DNA of 64,000 nucleotides from Acidimicrobiia bacterium (GCA_009841075.1 VXMP01000090.1:1-64000); one strand, 5' to 3'; shown: positions 1-8,234, counted from the stretch's first letter. The notes: generated by a model from the sequence alone, not told the origin. Program-made: numbers and translations.

Positions 1-2
1 TG

Positions 3-536
3 TCGCGGGGGCTCGTAGAGTTTAATAAGAGACCGGTTCTGGTAGGTGCCGGGGTGGGGGCCTGGGTAGCCACCGGTATCTCGGCGGAGGGGATGCAGCG
101 GGTCTTTGCGGTGGTGTTGCTGGGGGTGGCGGCCTCGGCGATCATCAACACCAAGCAATGGCTGGAGGAGATACCGGCTCGGCTCGGCCCGGTGGGGCGG
201 ACGGTGGTGTTTTTCCTGATCGGCTTCTACGGAGGGTTCGCCCAGATCGGGGTGGGTATTCTGCTGCTCACCGCCCTGGTGCTCGGGTCCGGTTTCGACC
301 TGCTGAAAGGGAACGGTGCCAAGGTGGTGATCATCGCCGTCTATTCGCTGATCACCCTCCCCTTCTACTTCTGGGCAGGTCAGGTGAACCTGGGGCTGGG
401 GGTGGTGTTGGCATTCGGGTTCTCATCGGGGGCCTATCTGGCCTCCCGCATGGTGGTGCGCAAAGGGGCGGGCTGGGCGAAGTGGGTGCTGGTGGTGGCT
501 TCGGTGGTGGCGGCGATCAGAATGATGTTCGTTTAG
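3..536 (+). CDS. TauE/SafE-family membrane permease, C-terminal part (5' end outside window)
   Basis: Frame is open from the window edge through the 54..536 ORF; multi-TM protein with TauE/SafE-like GFYGGFAQIGVG motif. Confidence 0.75.
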   Translation, partial: SRGLVEFNKRPVLVGAGVGAWVATGISAEGMQRVFAVVLLGVAASAIINTKQWLEEIPARLGPVGRTVVFFLIGFYGGFAQIGVGILLLTALVLGSGFDLLKGNGAKVVIIAVYSLITLPFYFWAGQVNLGLGVVLAFGFSSGAYLASRMVVRKGAGWAKWVLVVASVVAAIRMMFV

Positions 537-550
537 GGAGCCGAGGCATA

Positions 551-817
551 CTACTTATAACGCCAGACGATCCTTCCCCGACTGGGATCGTAGGCCGACA
601 GCTCGACGTCCACCCGGTCGCCGGGCAGGATACGAATGAAGCGACCTCGCCGCATTTTGCCCGAGGCCCGGGCCAGTACCTCCAGGCCGCCGTCTATCTT
701 CACGTTGAACATGGCGTTGGGCAGGGTCTCCACCACCTGGCCTTGGACTCTCAGTACGTCATCTTTGGGCAAAAAGGGCTCCTTTTCTATCGCTTGAACC
801 TGGGTAAGCCTAACCAT
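551..817 (-). CDS. infA: Translation initiation factor IF-1, N-terminally extended form
   Basis: [65 protein letters not shown] matches the IF-1 S1/OB fold; start taken at internal Met (MVRLTQV). Confidence 0.85.
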   Translation of the reverse strand: MVRLTQVQAIEKEPFLPKDDVLRVQGQVVETLPNAMFNVKIDGGLEVLARASGKMRRGRFIRILPGDRVDVELSAYDPSRGRIVWRYK

Positions 818-2249
818 CTTCGGAGGAGGTTGAAGTATCTTCGAGGGCTTGGCGGCCCCTTTCGGCCAGCACCGCCCTAACCCGGGCCAGGTCGTCACCG
901 CAGGTTCGGGAGGCCTTCCAGTAGCACAGGCCGGTCGGGATGAAAAAAACCTGGAACAGGGCCAGACCGATAGCGTAATTCAAGGGGGTGCCGAAGCCGG
1001 TTGCCAGGAGCCCCGCCACCGGCACGGTGAGCCCGTTACCCACCGCCCTGGAAAGGCCGTTGGAGAGGTTGGCGATCCCGTAGATCGTCCCCCGATGCTC
1101 CGGCAGGTTGACATCGGAGATAAGGGCGAACCAGTTGGGGGAGTCGGCCGAGGTGAGGACCACCGCCACCAGGCACAACAGGAAGGCCGCCCCGACATAG
1201 GGGTTGGTGAAAACGCTCCGCAGCGTGCCCAAAACGATGGCCAGGCTGCCCTGATCGGCGGGAATGTCCAGACCTCTGATCGGGATGAAGAAAAACGCCA
1301 CGAAGAACGGGATCGCCCCCAGAATCCCGGTGGACGAGATCAGCGCCCGGGCCCGGGGGGTGCGCAGCTGAAGCCGGTCGCCGAGATGACCCGACAGGAT
1401 GGAGGCCAGCCCGCCCAGCTGGAAAAGGGCACCGAAGACCGCCCCGACTGCCGTGGCGGTGGCCAGGTCATAGCCGTCGGCCTCCACCTTGCCCTGGAAC
1501 AGGAGCGGAACCCATATCAGCGATCCGTAGGCCAGCTGGGCGGTCAGCCCCTGCAGGATGAGCCAGGGATTGGTGCGGGTGCGGAACAGCATCGGAAGGT
1601 CGGATTTCTTGATCCGGAAGTTGTAGACGCCTCCGGAGGCCAGGGCTTCGGCCAGCTCGGGCTCGGATCGGCCCCGGGGTGCCTCGGCAGTGGTCAGATA
1701 CAGGAGGGCGAAGACGATGCCGACCAGGGCGATCCCTACGAACGGACGTCTCCAATCCGAAGCGCCCGCCACCCCGCCCACCAGGAGCCCCACAAAGCCT
1801 CCGATACCCTGAGACAGGCCCCAGAAGCTCATCGCCAGCCCCCGTCTTCGAGGAGAGATGAAGTCGGAAATAACCGAGAACCCCACCGAGGCGATAGCAC
1901 CCAGCCCGATGGCGAACAGGGCCGACCAGATGGCGAACTCGGTCAGCGAGCTCGAGCGGGAGGCGAGCAGCAGGCCCGCGCACCAGACCATGGTGGCCCA
2001 GAAAAGCAGCGGTTTTCTTGAAGACCGATCGCCGAAATATCCCCAGGCCACCGCCGTCAACGCCGCCACCAGTATGACCAGGGCGGTTACGGACGCCACC
2101 CGGGTGGTGTCGGCACCGAAGTCGTCGGCGATCACGTTGGTCAGAACCGGATAAAGGGCGGCTGCCGTGTTGTCGACCGATGCCAACACCACAAAAACGG
2201 TTACGGTGTAGAAAATGCGCCCTGAACGGGCCTTATGGGGTGCTATCAT
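810..2249 (-). CDS. MFS transporter
   Basis: 479 aa, about 12 TM segments, MFS-like [11 protein letters not shown] loop. Confidence 0.85.
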   Translation of the reverse strand: MIAPHKARSGRIFYTVTVFVVLASVDNTAAALYPVLTNVIADDFGADTTRVASVTALVILVAALTAVAWGYFGDRSSRKPLLFWATMVWCAGLLLASRSSSLTEFAIWSALFAIGLGAIASVGFSVISDFISPRRRGLAMSFWGLSQGIGGFVGLLVGGVAGASDWRRPFVGIALVGIVFALLYLTTAEAPRGRSEPELAEALASGGVYNFRIKKSDLPMLFRTRTNPWLILQGLTAQLAYGSLIWVPLLFQGKVEADGYDLATATAVGAVFGALFQLGGLASILSGHLGDRLQLRTPRARALISSTGILGAIPFFVAFFFIPIRGLDIPADQGSLAIVLGTLRSVFTNPYVGAAFLLCLVAVVLTSADSPNWFALISDVNLPEHRGTIYGIANLSNGLSRAVGNGLTVPVAGLLATGFGTPLNYAIGLALFQVFFIPTGLCYWKASRTCGDDLARVRAVLAERGRQALEDTSTSSEDG

Positions 2250-2312
2250 TCGGCTTCCCTAGGCTGTTTGTCCCTGATAGATCGCTTGATTTAAAAAAAC
2301 TCGTGGAAATGC

Positions 2313-2342
2313 TTGACACAAATCATAGAGTTACGCTAAAGT
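2313..2342 (+). promoter_or_regulatory. Candidate sigma70-type promoter for the HTH pair
   Basis: TTGACA (2313-2318), 18-bp spacer, TAAAGT (2337-2342); about 100 nt upstream of the 2442 start. Confidence 0.5.
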
Positions 2343-2441
2343 ACCCTAGTCAAGTTATGGCTAGAGGTCCGGTGGATCTTGTCATCCCGGGCTTTCCTGG
2401 CCGGACATTAGGAGTATCTCATCTAGAGAAAAGCAGGAAAT

Positions 2442-2672
2442 ATGCCCAAAAATGACAAAAATACCAATCCGACCAAGGGTATAAGTTATGATAATGTCAT
2501 GGCCCTAGGTCCGGTAATGGACGCTAAAGAAGTCGCCGAGCTTCTTGGGATGGATGTCCTGAAAGTCAGGAGGTATGCCAGAGAGGGACGACTTCCGGCG
2601 TATCGGCTGCCTGGTGCCCGCACCTTTATGTTTTTCCGTGAGGAAGTACTTAAGGCGGCGGGAGATCCGTAA
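2442..2672 (+). CDS. Small excisionase/BldC-like helix-turn-helix protein (copy 1)
   Basis: VMDAKEVAELLGMDVLKVRRYAREGRLPAYRLPGARTFMFFREEVL resembles the HTH_17 family. Confidence 0.75.
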   Translation: MPKNDKNTNPTKGISYDNVMALGPVMDAKEVAELLGMDVLKVRRYAREGRLPAYRLPGARTFMFFREEVLKAAGDP

Positions 2673-2734
2673 AAGCTCGCCGGTCTCCCATAACATAAGT
2701 TTCTATTTTCTAGAAAGGAAAGCAGAACAACGAA

Positions 2735-2953
2735 ATGAGCACAGACGACATGATGGAAGGGTTTGGTCGGATTATGGACGCCGGTGAAGTCGCCGAGATG
2801 ATGGGGATGGATGTCCAGATGATCCGGAAGTACGCCCGCGACGGACAAATCCCGGCTTATAGGCTGCCCGGCACCCGTACCTTCAAATTCTTCCAAAACG
2901 AAGTATTGGATACGATCCGGAATAACCCGGTTTCGGTCGAAGAAAACGTCTAA
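2735..2953 (+). CDS. Small excisionase/BldC-like helix-turn-helix protein (copy 2)
   Basis: IMDAGEVAEMMGMDVQMIRKYARDGQIPAYRLPGTRTFKFFQNEVL; close tandem paralog of the 2442 ORF. Confidence 0.75.
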   Translation: MSTDDMMEGFGRIMDAGEVAEMMGMDVQMIRKYARDGQIPAYRLPGTRTFKFFQNEVLDTIRNNPVSVEENV

Positions 2954-2990
2954 GACGAAGGTTATTTCCCGACCCGTACCTCTGGGCGAT

Positions 2991-3587
2991 TCAAAGGTAC
3001 GGGTCCGGTTGATTCGGAATCTTGGCCCGGTATTCGTGTTCGAGGAGGCTCCACAGAGAGTGATCCATCCAGCGGTTTCCCACCTGGATTTCTTCTCGTA
3101 GGATTCCTTCCCGCACGAATCCGAGCTTGGCGGCGACCCGTTCGCTGGCATCGTTGCCGATCGCTACCCGCAAAATAATCCGATGCATATTCAGGTATCG
3201 GAACCCGACCTTCAGGGTTTCCAGGGTGGCTTCGGTTGCGATCCCTTGGCCGGTGTGGTCCGTTCTAATCCAATAACCTATTTCACCGGATCGGGACGTT
3301 CTGGAAAGATGCCAGAGGCTGATGTTTCCGATGTGTTGTTCGGGTCGGTCGCGCAGCCTGATAGAGAAATCGTAGGCCCGGCCTTCCCGCCAGGAGCGCA
3401 TGCTCTCCTTGATGAAACGGCTCGCACCCGGCCTGGTGAAACGGGTGGTGGCCCAGGGCAGGTACTCGGCCAGCTCCTCACCGGAGGCAGCCACCGCTTG
3501 GTAGAGGGTCTCTAGGTCCCTTCGTCTAAAAGGCCGTAACAGCAGGCGCTCCGTGTAGCGCTCAATAGGAGGAAGCCGGCTTCGCAT
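2991..3587 (-). CDS. GNAT acetyltransferase, RimJ/RimL-like
   Basis: ERLLLRPFRRRDLETLY...GEIGYWIRTDHTGQGIATEAT...ASERVAAKLGFVREGILRE. Confidence 0.85.
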   Translation of the reverse strand: MRSRLPPIERYTERLLLRPFRRRDLETLYQAVAASGEELAEYLPWATTRFTRPGASRFIKESMRSWREGRAYDFSIRLRDRPEQHIGNISLWHLSRTSRSGEIGYWIRTDHTGQGIATEATLETLKVGFRYLNMHRIILRVAIGNDASERVAAKLGFVREGILREEIQVGNRWMDHSLWSLLEHEYRAKIPNQPDPYL

Positions 3588-3588
3588 A

Positions 3589-4161
3589 ATGTCATATGGA
3601 GACTATCGCCCTTCAAAGGGTGAGTTGGACGATTCCTGGCTGCCGGATGGACTTTTGGCCGTACCGTCTCCTCATTCGGGAGAAAGGCCGGCGGCGGTGC
3701 TGGTACCTATCTACCCGGATGGTGATGACTATCGGCTGGTGCTGATCCGTCGCCCGCTTCACATGCCCACCCATGGAGGGGATATCGCCTTTCCAGGGGG
3801 GAAACCTAAGGTCGGGGAGGGGCCGATCGAAACCGCTCTTCGAGAGGCGTATGAAGAGGTGGGGATCGCTCCGTCCGGTGTGGTGGTCCTCGGGTTTCTT
3901 CCTTCAGTGGACACGGTTACCTTTCCGCGCCCGGTGGTGCCGGTGGTGGGAAGGCTTCCGGGGGTTCCCGACCTACGTCCCGACCCTAACGAGGTGGACC
4001 GTATCCACACCCCACGAATACAGACTTTGATGGACGAAAGCCGATGGCGTACCCAACCCTGGAAGGGCTATGAGATATTTCTGTTCGAACTGGACGGAGA
4101 CGTCCTGTGGGGTGCCACCGCCCGGATGGTTCGCCGGTTGATAGGGTTGGAACCGTTCTGA
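3589..4161 (+). CDS. NUDIX hydrolase (CoA pyrophosphatase-like)
   Basis: Nudix box GGKPKVGEGPIETALREAYEEVGI. Confidence 0.85.
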   Translation: MSYGDYRPSKGELDDSWLPDGLLAVPSPHSGERPAAVLVPIYPDGDDYRLVLIRRPLHMPTHGGDIAFPGGKPKVGEGPIETALREAYEEVGIAPSGVVVLGFLPSVDTVTFPRPVVPVVGRLPGVPDLRPDPNEVDRIHTPRIQTLMDESRWRTQPWKGYEIFLFELDGDVLWGATARMVRRLIGLEPF

Positions 4162-4938
4162 TTATCCCCTGACCAGGGCCAAGATCGGTTCGTGGAGGGT
4201 GCCGTTGGTGGCCAGGCCGGTACCGGATCGGTAGTCGGGACGGCCGGAAAAATCGGTGAACACCCCGCCCGCTTCGGGGATGATCACCGCCATCGGAGCC
4301 ACATCCCAGGGGTTGACGATCGGGTCGAGCATGGCTTCAACCCGCCCCGAGGCCACCAGGCTATAGCCGTAGGCGTCTCCCCATCCTCGCAGGATCATCG
4401 GGCTCCTCAGCATCCGTTCGGCCTGGTCGGAGTCCATCAACTCAAAGCTGCTGGTACATAAAACGGCGTCATCGAGGTTGGTTTTGGGGCTCACCATCAC
4501 CCGTTTTCCGTTCAGGTAACAGCCCCGATCTCGGGCGGCGGCCACGGTTTCGCCCAGGGCGGGCAGGCTGACCACCCCCAGCGCCGCTCCGTGCTCATCC
4601 TCCAGAGCCAAAAGGGTGGCGAAGAGCGGTACGTTACGGATGAAAGACTGGGTGCCGTCGATGGGGTCGATGATCCAGTTGCGGCCGGATCGGCTCGGGG
4701 CGTCGGGGAACTCCTCTCCGATGATTCCGTCGGCGGGGTAGCGGCGGGTCAGCTCGGTGCGGAGAAAGCTTTCTGCGGCTCGGTCGGCCTCGGTAACCGG
4801 GCTCCCGTCTTTTTTGACCATTACCCGGGTCGATTTCTCGTACCAGTCCAGGGTGAGGCGTCCGGCCCGGTCGGCCAAACCAACCGCCTCCTCGAAGAGC
4901 GAATCCGAGATAGGAGGGGAGGGGTGGGCGGAGCTCAT
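4162..4938 (-). CDS. Inositol monophosphatase family protein (possible HisN-type phosphatase)
   Basis: GEEFPD...WIIDPIDGTQSFIRNVP and WDVAPMAVIIPEAGG motifs. Confidence 0.85.
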   Translation of the reverse strand: MSSAHPSPPISDSLFEEAVGLADRAGRLTLDWYEKSTRVMVKKDGSPVTEADRAAESFLRTELTRRYPADGIIGEEFPDAPSRSGRNWIIDPIDGTQSFIRNVPLFATLLALEDEHGAALGVVSLPALGETVAAARDRGCYLNGKRVMVSPKTNLDDAVLCTSSFELMDSDQAERMLRSPMILRGWGDAYGYSLVASGRVEAMLDPIVNPWDVAPMAVIIPEAGGVFTDFSGRPDYRSGTGLATNGTLHEPILALVRG

Positions 4939-6539
4939 TGTGGGTCGGATCGGTGCTCGGTTCGGAGCAGGCCGAGGACGATGCCGTCGGTGAGCGCTTC
5001 CCAGGAGGCTTCGATGACGTTCTCGTGCACCCCGATGGAGCCCCAGGTGGCCACTCCGTCGCTCATCTCGATGAAAACCCGCACCATCGCCGCGGTGGAG
5101 GCGGTCGAGTCGAGCACCCGGACGTTGTAGTTGGTGAGGCGAAGGAGGTTGAGCCGGGGGAAATGGGGGCGGAGCGCCTCCCGCATGGCGTGGTCGAGGG
5201 CGTTGACCGGCCCGTTACCCTCGCCGGTGCTGATCACCCTTTCCCCGCCGACCAGGATCTTGACGGTGGCCTCGGCCATGACCAGTCCATCGGAACGATG
5301 CTCGGTGGAGACCCGAAAAGACTCCAACTCGAAGTAGTGGTGGGACCAGCCGCCGGCCCGCCTCAGCATCAGCTCGAAGGAGCCGTCGGCGGCCTCGAAG
5401 TGGTATCCGAGGTTCTCCATGTGCTTGATGTCGTTTAGCACCTCGGCGGCCTGCGACCCCGACAGTTCCAGCCCCAGATCACCGGCCTTGGCGAGGATGG
5501 TCGACCGACCGGAAAGCTCGGACACCACGGTACGGGTCCGGTTTCCCACCCGGGTCGGGTCCTGATGTTCGTAGGCGTCGGGTCGTCTGGCCATGGCGGA
5601 GGTGTGCAATCCGGCCTTATGGGTGAAGGCGGAGGCACCCACGAAGGGGCGATGAGGGTCGAGGCTGATGTTGACGATCTCGGCGATGTGGTGGGCGATG
5701 GGCGACAGCCTCTCCAGGTTATCCGGTTCCAGCACCGGGATGCCCATCTTCAGGACCAGGGCGGGGAGGACGGTGGACAGGTCGGCGTTGCCGGTGCGTT
5801 CGCCGTATCCGTTGATGCATCCCTGCACCTGCCGGACCCCCATTTCTACTGCCATCAGGGAGGACGCCACCGCGCAGCCGGCGTCGTTGTGGAAATGGAC
5901 GCCCAGGTCCGCCTCGGGAAGCGCGGCCCGGACCTGTTCGATGGTGTGGGCGATTTCGGATTGGAGCCGGCCGCCGTTGGTGTCGCACAGGACCAGCCGT
6001 TCCGCCCCTTCCTCGAAGGCGGCCCGAAGCACGGCCAGGGCGAAATCGGGGTTGGAGAGGTAGCCGTCGAAGAAGTGCTCCGCGTCGAAGAAAACCCGCC
6101 GATCCCGTTCTTTTAGGTAGGCCACCGACTCCGCCACCATCGCAATGCCGTCGTCCAGGTCGGTGAGGAGCGCCTCCCGCACGTGATAGTCCCAGGCTTT
6201 CCCCACTATGCATACCGCCTCGGTTTCGGCTTCGAGCAGGTTGAGGAGCTGAGCATCTCCCTGGACCGAACGACGGGGACGACGGGTGGAACCGAAGGCG
6301 GTCAGGGTGGCGGTGCCGAGGTTGAGCTCGGATCGGGCCCGTTTGAAAAACTCGCTGTCCTTGGGGTTGGCGCCGGGCCATCCTCCTTCGATGTAGCCCA
6401 CGCCCAGGTCGTCGAGCAGGGAGGCGATCAGGAGCTTGTCGGAAACAGTCAGGGAGATGCCCTCCTGCTGGGCACCGTCTCGCAGGGTGGTGTCGTAGAT
6501 TTCGAGTTGAGAATGCGCCAAGTGGCTGCTTTCTCCCAC
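4935..6539 (-). CDS. cimA: Citramalate synthase
   Basis: IYDTTLRDGAQQEGISLTVSDKL...HFHNDAGCAVA...NGYGERTGNADL plus LeuA-type C-terminal regulatory domain; SD-like GGAGGT upstream of GTG. Confidence 0.9.
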   Translation of the reverse strand: MGESSHLAHSQLEIYDTTLRDGAQQEGISLTVSDKLLIASLLDDLGVGYIEGGWPGANPKDSEFFKRARSELNLGTATLTAFGSTRRPRRSVQGDAQLLNLLEAETEAVCIVGKAWDYHVREALLTDLDDGIAMVAESVAYLKERDRRVFFDAEHFFDGYLSNPDFALAVLRAAFEEGAERLVLCDTNGGRLQSEIAHTIEQVRAALPEADLGVHFHNDAGCAVASSLMAVEMGVRQVQGCINGYGERTGNADLSTVLPALVLKMGIPVLEPDNLERLSPIAHHIAEIVNISLDPHRPFVGASAFTHKAGLHTSAMARRPDAYEHQDPTRVGNRTRTVVSELSGRSTILAKAGDLGLELSGSQAAEVLNDIKHMENLGYHFEAADGSFELMLRRAGGWSHHYFELESFRVSTEHRSDGLVMAEATVKILVGGERVISTGEGNGPVNALDHAMREALRPHFPRLNLLRLTNYNVRVLDSTASTAAMVRVFIEMSDGVATWGSIGVHENVIEASWEALTDGIVLGLLRTEHRSDPQ

Positions 6540-6574
6540 TTTGACCTCCCAGGCCGCCGGCTCTTACAAAAAAT

Positions 6575-6599
6575 AAACCCTGCGGCGGGCGCAGGGTTT
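6575..6599 (-). terminator. Intrinsic terminator (candidate attenuator) in the cimA leader
   Basis: Minus strand AAACCCTGCG-CCCGC-CGCAGGGTTT followed by ATTTTTTG; 10-bp stem, 5-nt loop, U tract, about 35 nt upstream of the cimA start. Confidence 0.75.
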
Positions 6600-6600
6600 G

Positions 6601-6624
6601 GGGCACAGGCGTGAACCTATGCCC
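6601..6624 (-). other. Upstream hairpin of the cimA leader
   Basis: Minus strand GGGCATAGG-TTCACG-CCTGTGCCC, directly after the leader-peptide stop. Confidence 0.6.
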
Positions 6625-6656
6625 TATTCGATAATGATCCCGATTGAGATGTTCAT
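6624..6656 (-). CDS. Ile-rich leader peptide MNISIGIIIE
   Basis: ATG AAC ATC TCA ATC GGG ATC ATT ATC GAA TAG; 5 Ile in 10 residues, directly upstream of hairpin, terminator and an Ile-pathway gene. Confidence 0.7.
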   Translation of the reverse strand: MNISIGIIIE

Positions 6657-6664
6657 CAGGTCAG

Positions 6665-6693
6665 AGTGTGGTCGGTTCGGCCCGCTCTGTCAA
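6665..6693 (-). promoter_or_regulatory. Candidate promoter for the cimA leader transcript
   Basis: Minus strand TTGACA, 17 bp, CACACT; predicted TSS within about 2 nt of the leader-peptide ATG. The -10 match is weak. Confidence 0.45.
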
Positions 6694-6730
6694 TATACTT
6701 TTTTCGGGTATCTTGTAATCAGGAGAGAAG

Positions 6731-7711
6731 GTGAGCACCAAACGGGTTTTTTCCGGCATCCAACCCAGCGGGGATATTCACATCGGTAACTACATGGGTG
6801 CCCTTCGTAACTGGGTGGCCATGCAGGACGATTACGCCACCATCTACTGTGTGGTCGACCTGCATGCCCTCACCCTTCCGCAGGACCCCGCCCGGCTGCT
6901 GCAGGCCCGGCTACGTACCGCCAAGATCCTGTTGGCCGCCGGAATCGACCCGCACCACTCGATGCTTTACTTCCAGAGTCAGGTGCCCCAGCACTCCGAG
7001 CTGTCTTGGATTATGGGGACGCTGGCTTCCATGGGTCATCTGGGCCGGATGACCCAATACAAGGAGAAGGAGGACAAGGGGGGCCAGAACCTGGGCCTGT
7101 TTTCCTATCCGGTGCTGATGGCCGCCGACATTCTGATCCATCGGGTTCATGCCGTGCCGGTGGGTAACGACCAGACCCAGCATCTCGAATTCACCCGTGA
7201 CCTGGTGGGCCGGTTCAACGCCCGATACGGGGATTTCTTCCCGCTGCCGGAGCAGATCAGCCCGCCGGTGGGGGCCCGGGTGATGTCGTTGCAGGATCCC
7301 TCCTCAAAGATGTCGAAGTCCGACCCTGACCCCGGGTCACGGATCATCGTCACCGACGACGCCGACACCATTGTGTCCAAGCTGCGCCGGGCGGTTACCG
7401 ACTCCGGTAGGGAGGTGGCCTATGACCTGGAGGAAAAGCCCGGCATCAGCAACCTGTTGGACATTTTGGCGGCTTTCACCGGTAGAGGGGTTGCGCAGCT
7501 GGCCGAGGAATACGCCCAGGTCGGATATGGACGCTTCAAGGATGTGGTGGCCGAAGCGGTGATATTCGGGTTGCAACCCTTGCGACAGGCCTATCTGAAC
7601 CTGGAGGATTCGCAGGTTAAGCAGATCATGGACGAGGGTGCCCGCCAGGCCCGCACCAGGGCGGAGGAAACCATGACCGCGCTACGAAGCCTGATCGGAC
7701 TCTCAGACTGA
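6731..7711 (+). CDS. trpS: Tryptophanyl-tRNA synthetase
   Basis: FSGIQPSGDIHIGNYMGALRNW and KMSKS motif (SSKMSKSDPD). Confidence 0.95.
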   Translation: MSTKRVFSGIQPSGDIHIGNYMGALRNWVAMQDDYATIYCVVDLHALTLPQDPARLLQARLRTAKILLAAGIDPHHSMLYFQSQVPQHSELSWIMGTLASMGHLGRMTQYKEKEDKGGQNLGLFSYPVLMAADILIHRVHAVPVGNDQTQHLEFTRDLVGRFNARYGDFFPLPEQISPPVGARVMSLQDPSSKMSKSDPDPGSRIIVTDDADTIVSKLRRAVTDSGREVAYDLEEKPGISNLLDILAAFTGRGVAQLAEEYAQVGYGRFKDVVAEAVIFGLQPLRQAYLNLEDSQVKQIMDEGARQARTRAEETMTALRSLIGLSD

Positions 7712-7763
7712 TCCGGCAGTTTAAAGTGGGCGCACCCACCCCACCTCGGGCTAAGATTCAAGC

Positions 7764-7874
7764 ACTATTAGTGGCGTCCCGAGACTTGGGTTTGATAGGT
7801 CCTGAAAAAGACAGTGACGGCCTCTAGCGCCGCCGCAACTATCAGTGACCTTCCGAGACTTGGGTTTGATAGGT
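7764..7874. repeat. Two copies of a 37-bp direct repeat separated by 37 bp (CRISPR-like geometry)
   Basis: ACTATTAGTGGCGTCCCGAGACTTGGGTTTGATAGGT (7764-7800) and ACTATCAGTGACCTTCCGAGACTTGGGTTTGATAGGT (7838-7874); 33/37 identical. Confidence 0.8.
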
Positions 7875-8203
7875 GGTTTACCGGTGACGCTCTCAACCCA
7901 AGGTTCATAGAAACCGCCTTTCAACAGGTAAAATACCCACAGAAATCGCAAAAATTGCACACGCCGTCCAGCTTCGCTGGGTTCCCCGCCCCCGCCTCGC
8001 ACCACCTGATTTGGAGCGTGGTCAACCATGCCCGGACTGAAGCCGGGAGACTGCGGTTCGGCTGTTCGCTCCATACGATTATGTTCCCTCAATTGCCGGG
8101 GTTCCGATCGGGGTTCCATTCCTCTTGCCCGGCCTTCGGTGCTTGGCAACCCCCTACGTATCATGACTTTGGGACATTTTCAACCCCCTATTTTGAGAAC
8201 GCT

Positions 8204-8223
8204 AAAAAACTCCCTTGGGGGGT
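8204..8223 (-). terminator. Intrinsic terminator for the CPBP protease gene
   Basis: Minus strand ACCCCC-CAA-GGGAGT-TTTTT; 6-bp stem with one mismatch, just past the 8235 stop. Confidence 0.55.
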
Positions 8224-8234
8224 GGGTTTCGGGC

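Noticed and set aside
849-2021. 390-aa plus-strand ORF opposite the MFS gene
   Set aside because: Arg/Gly/Gln-rich antisense translation; the sense strand encodes a convincing transporter.
7764-7874. Calling a functional CRISPR-Cas locus
   Set aside because: Only two repeats and one spacer, no cas genes in the window, and an inverted partial copy nearby; reported only as a CRISPR-like repeat.
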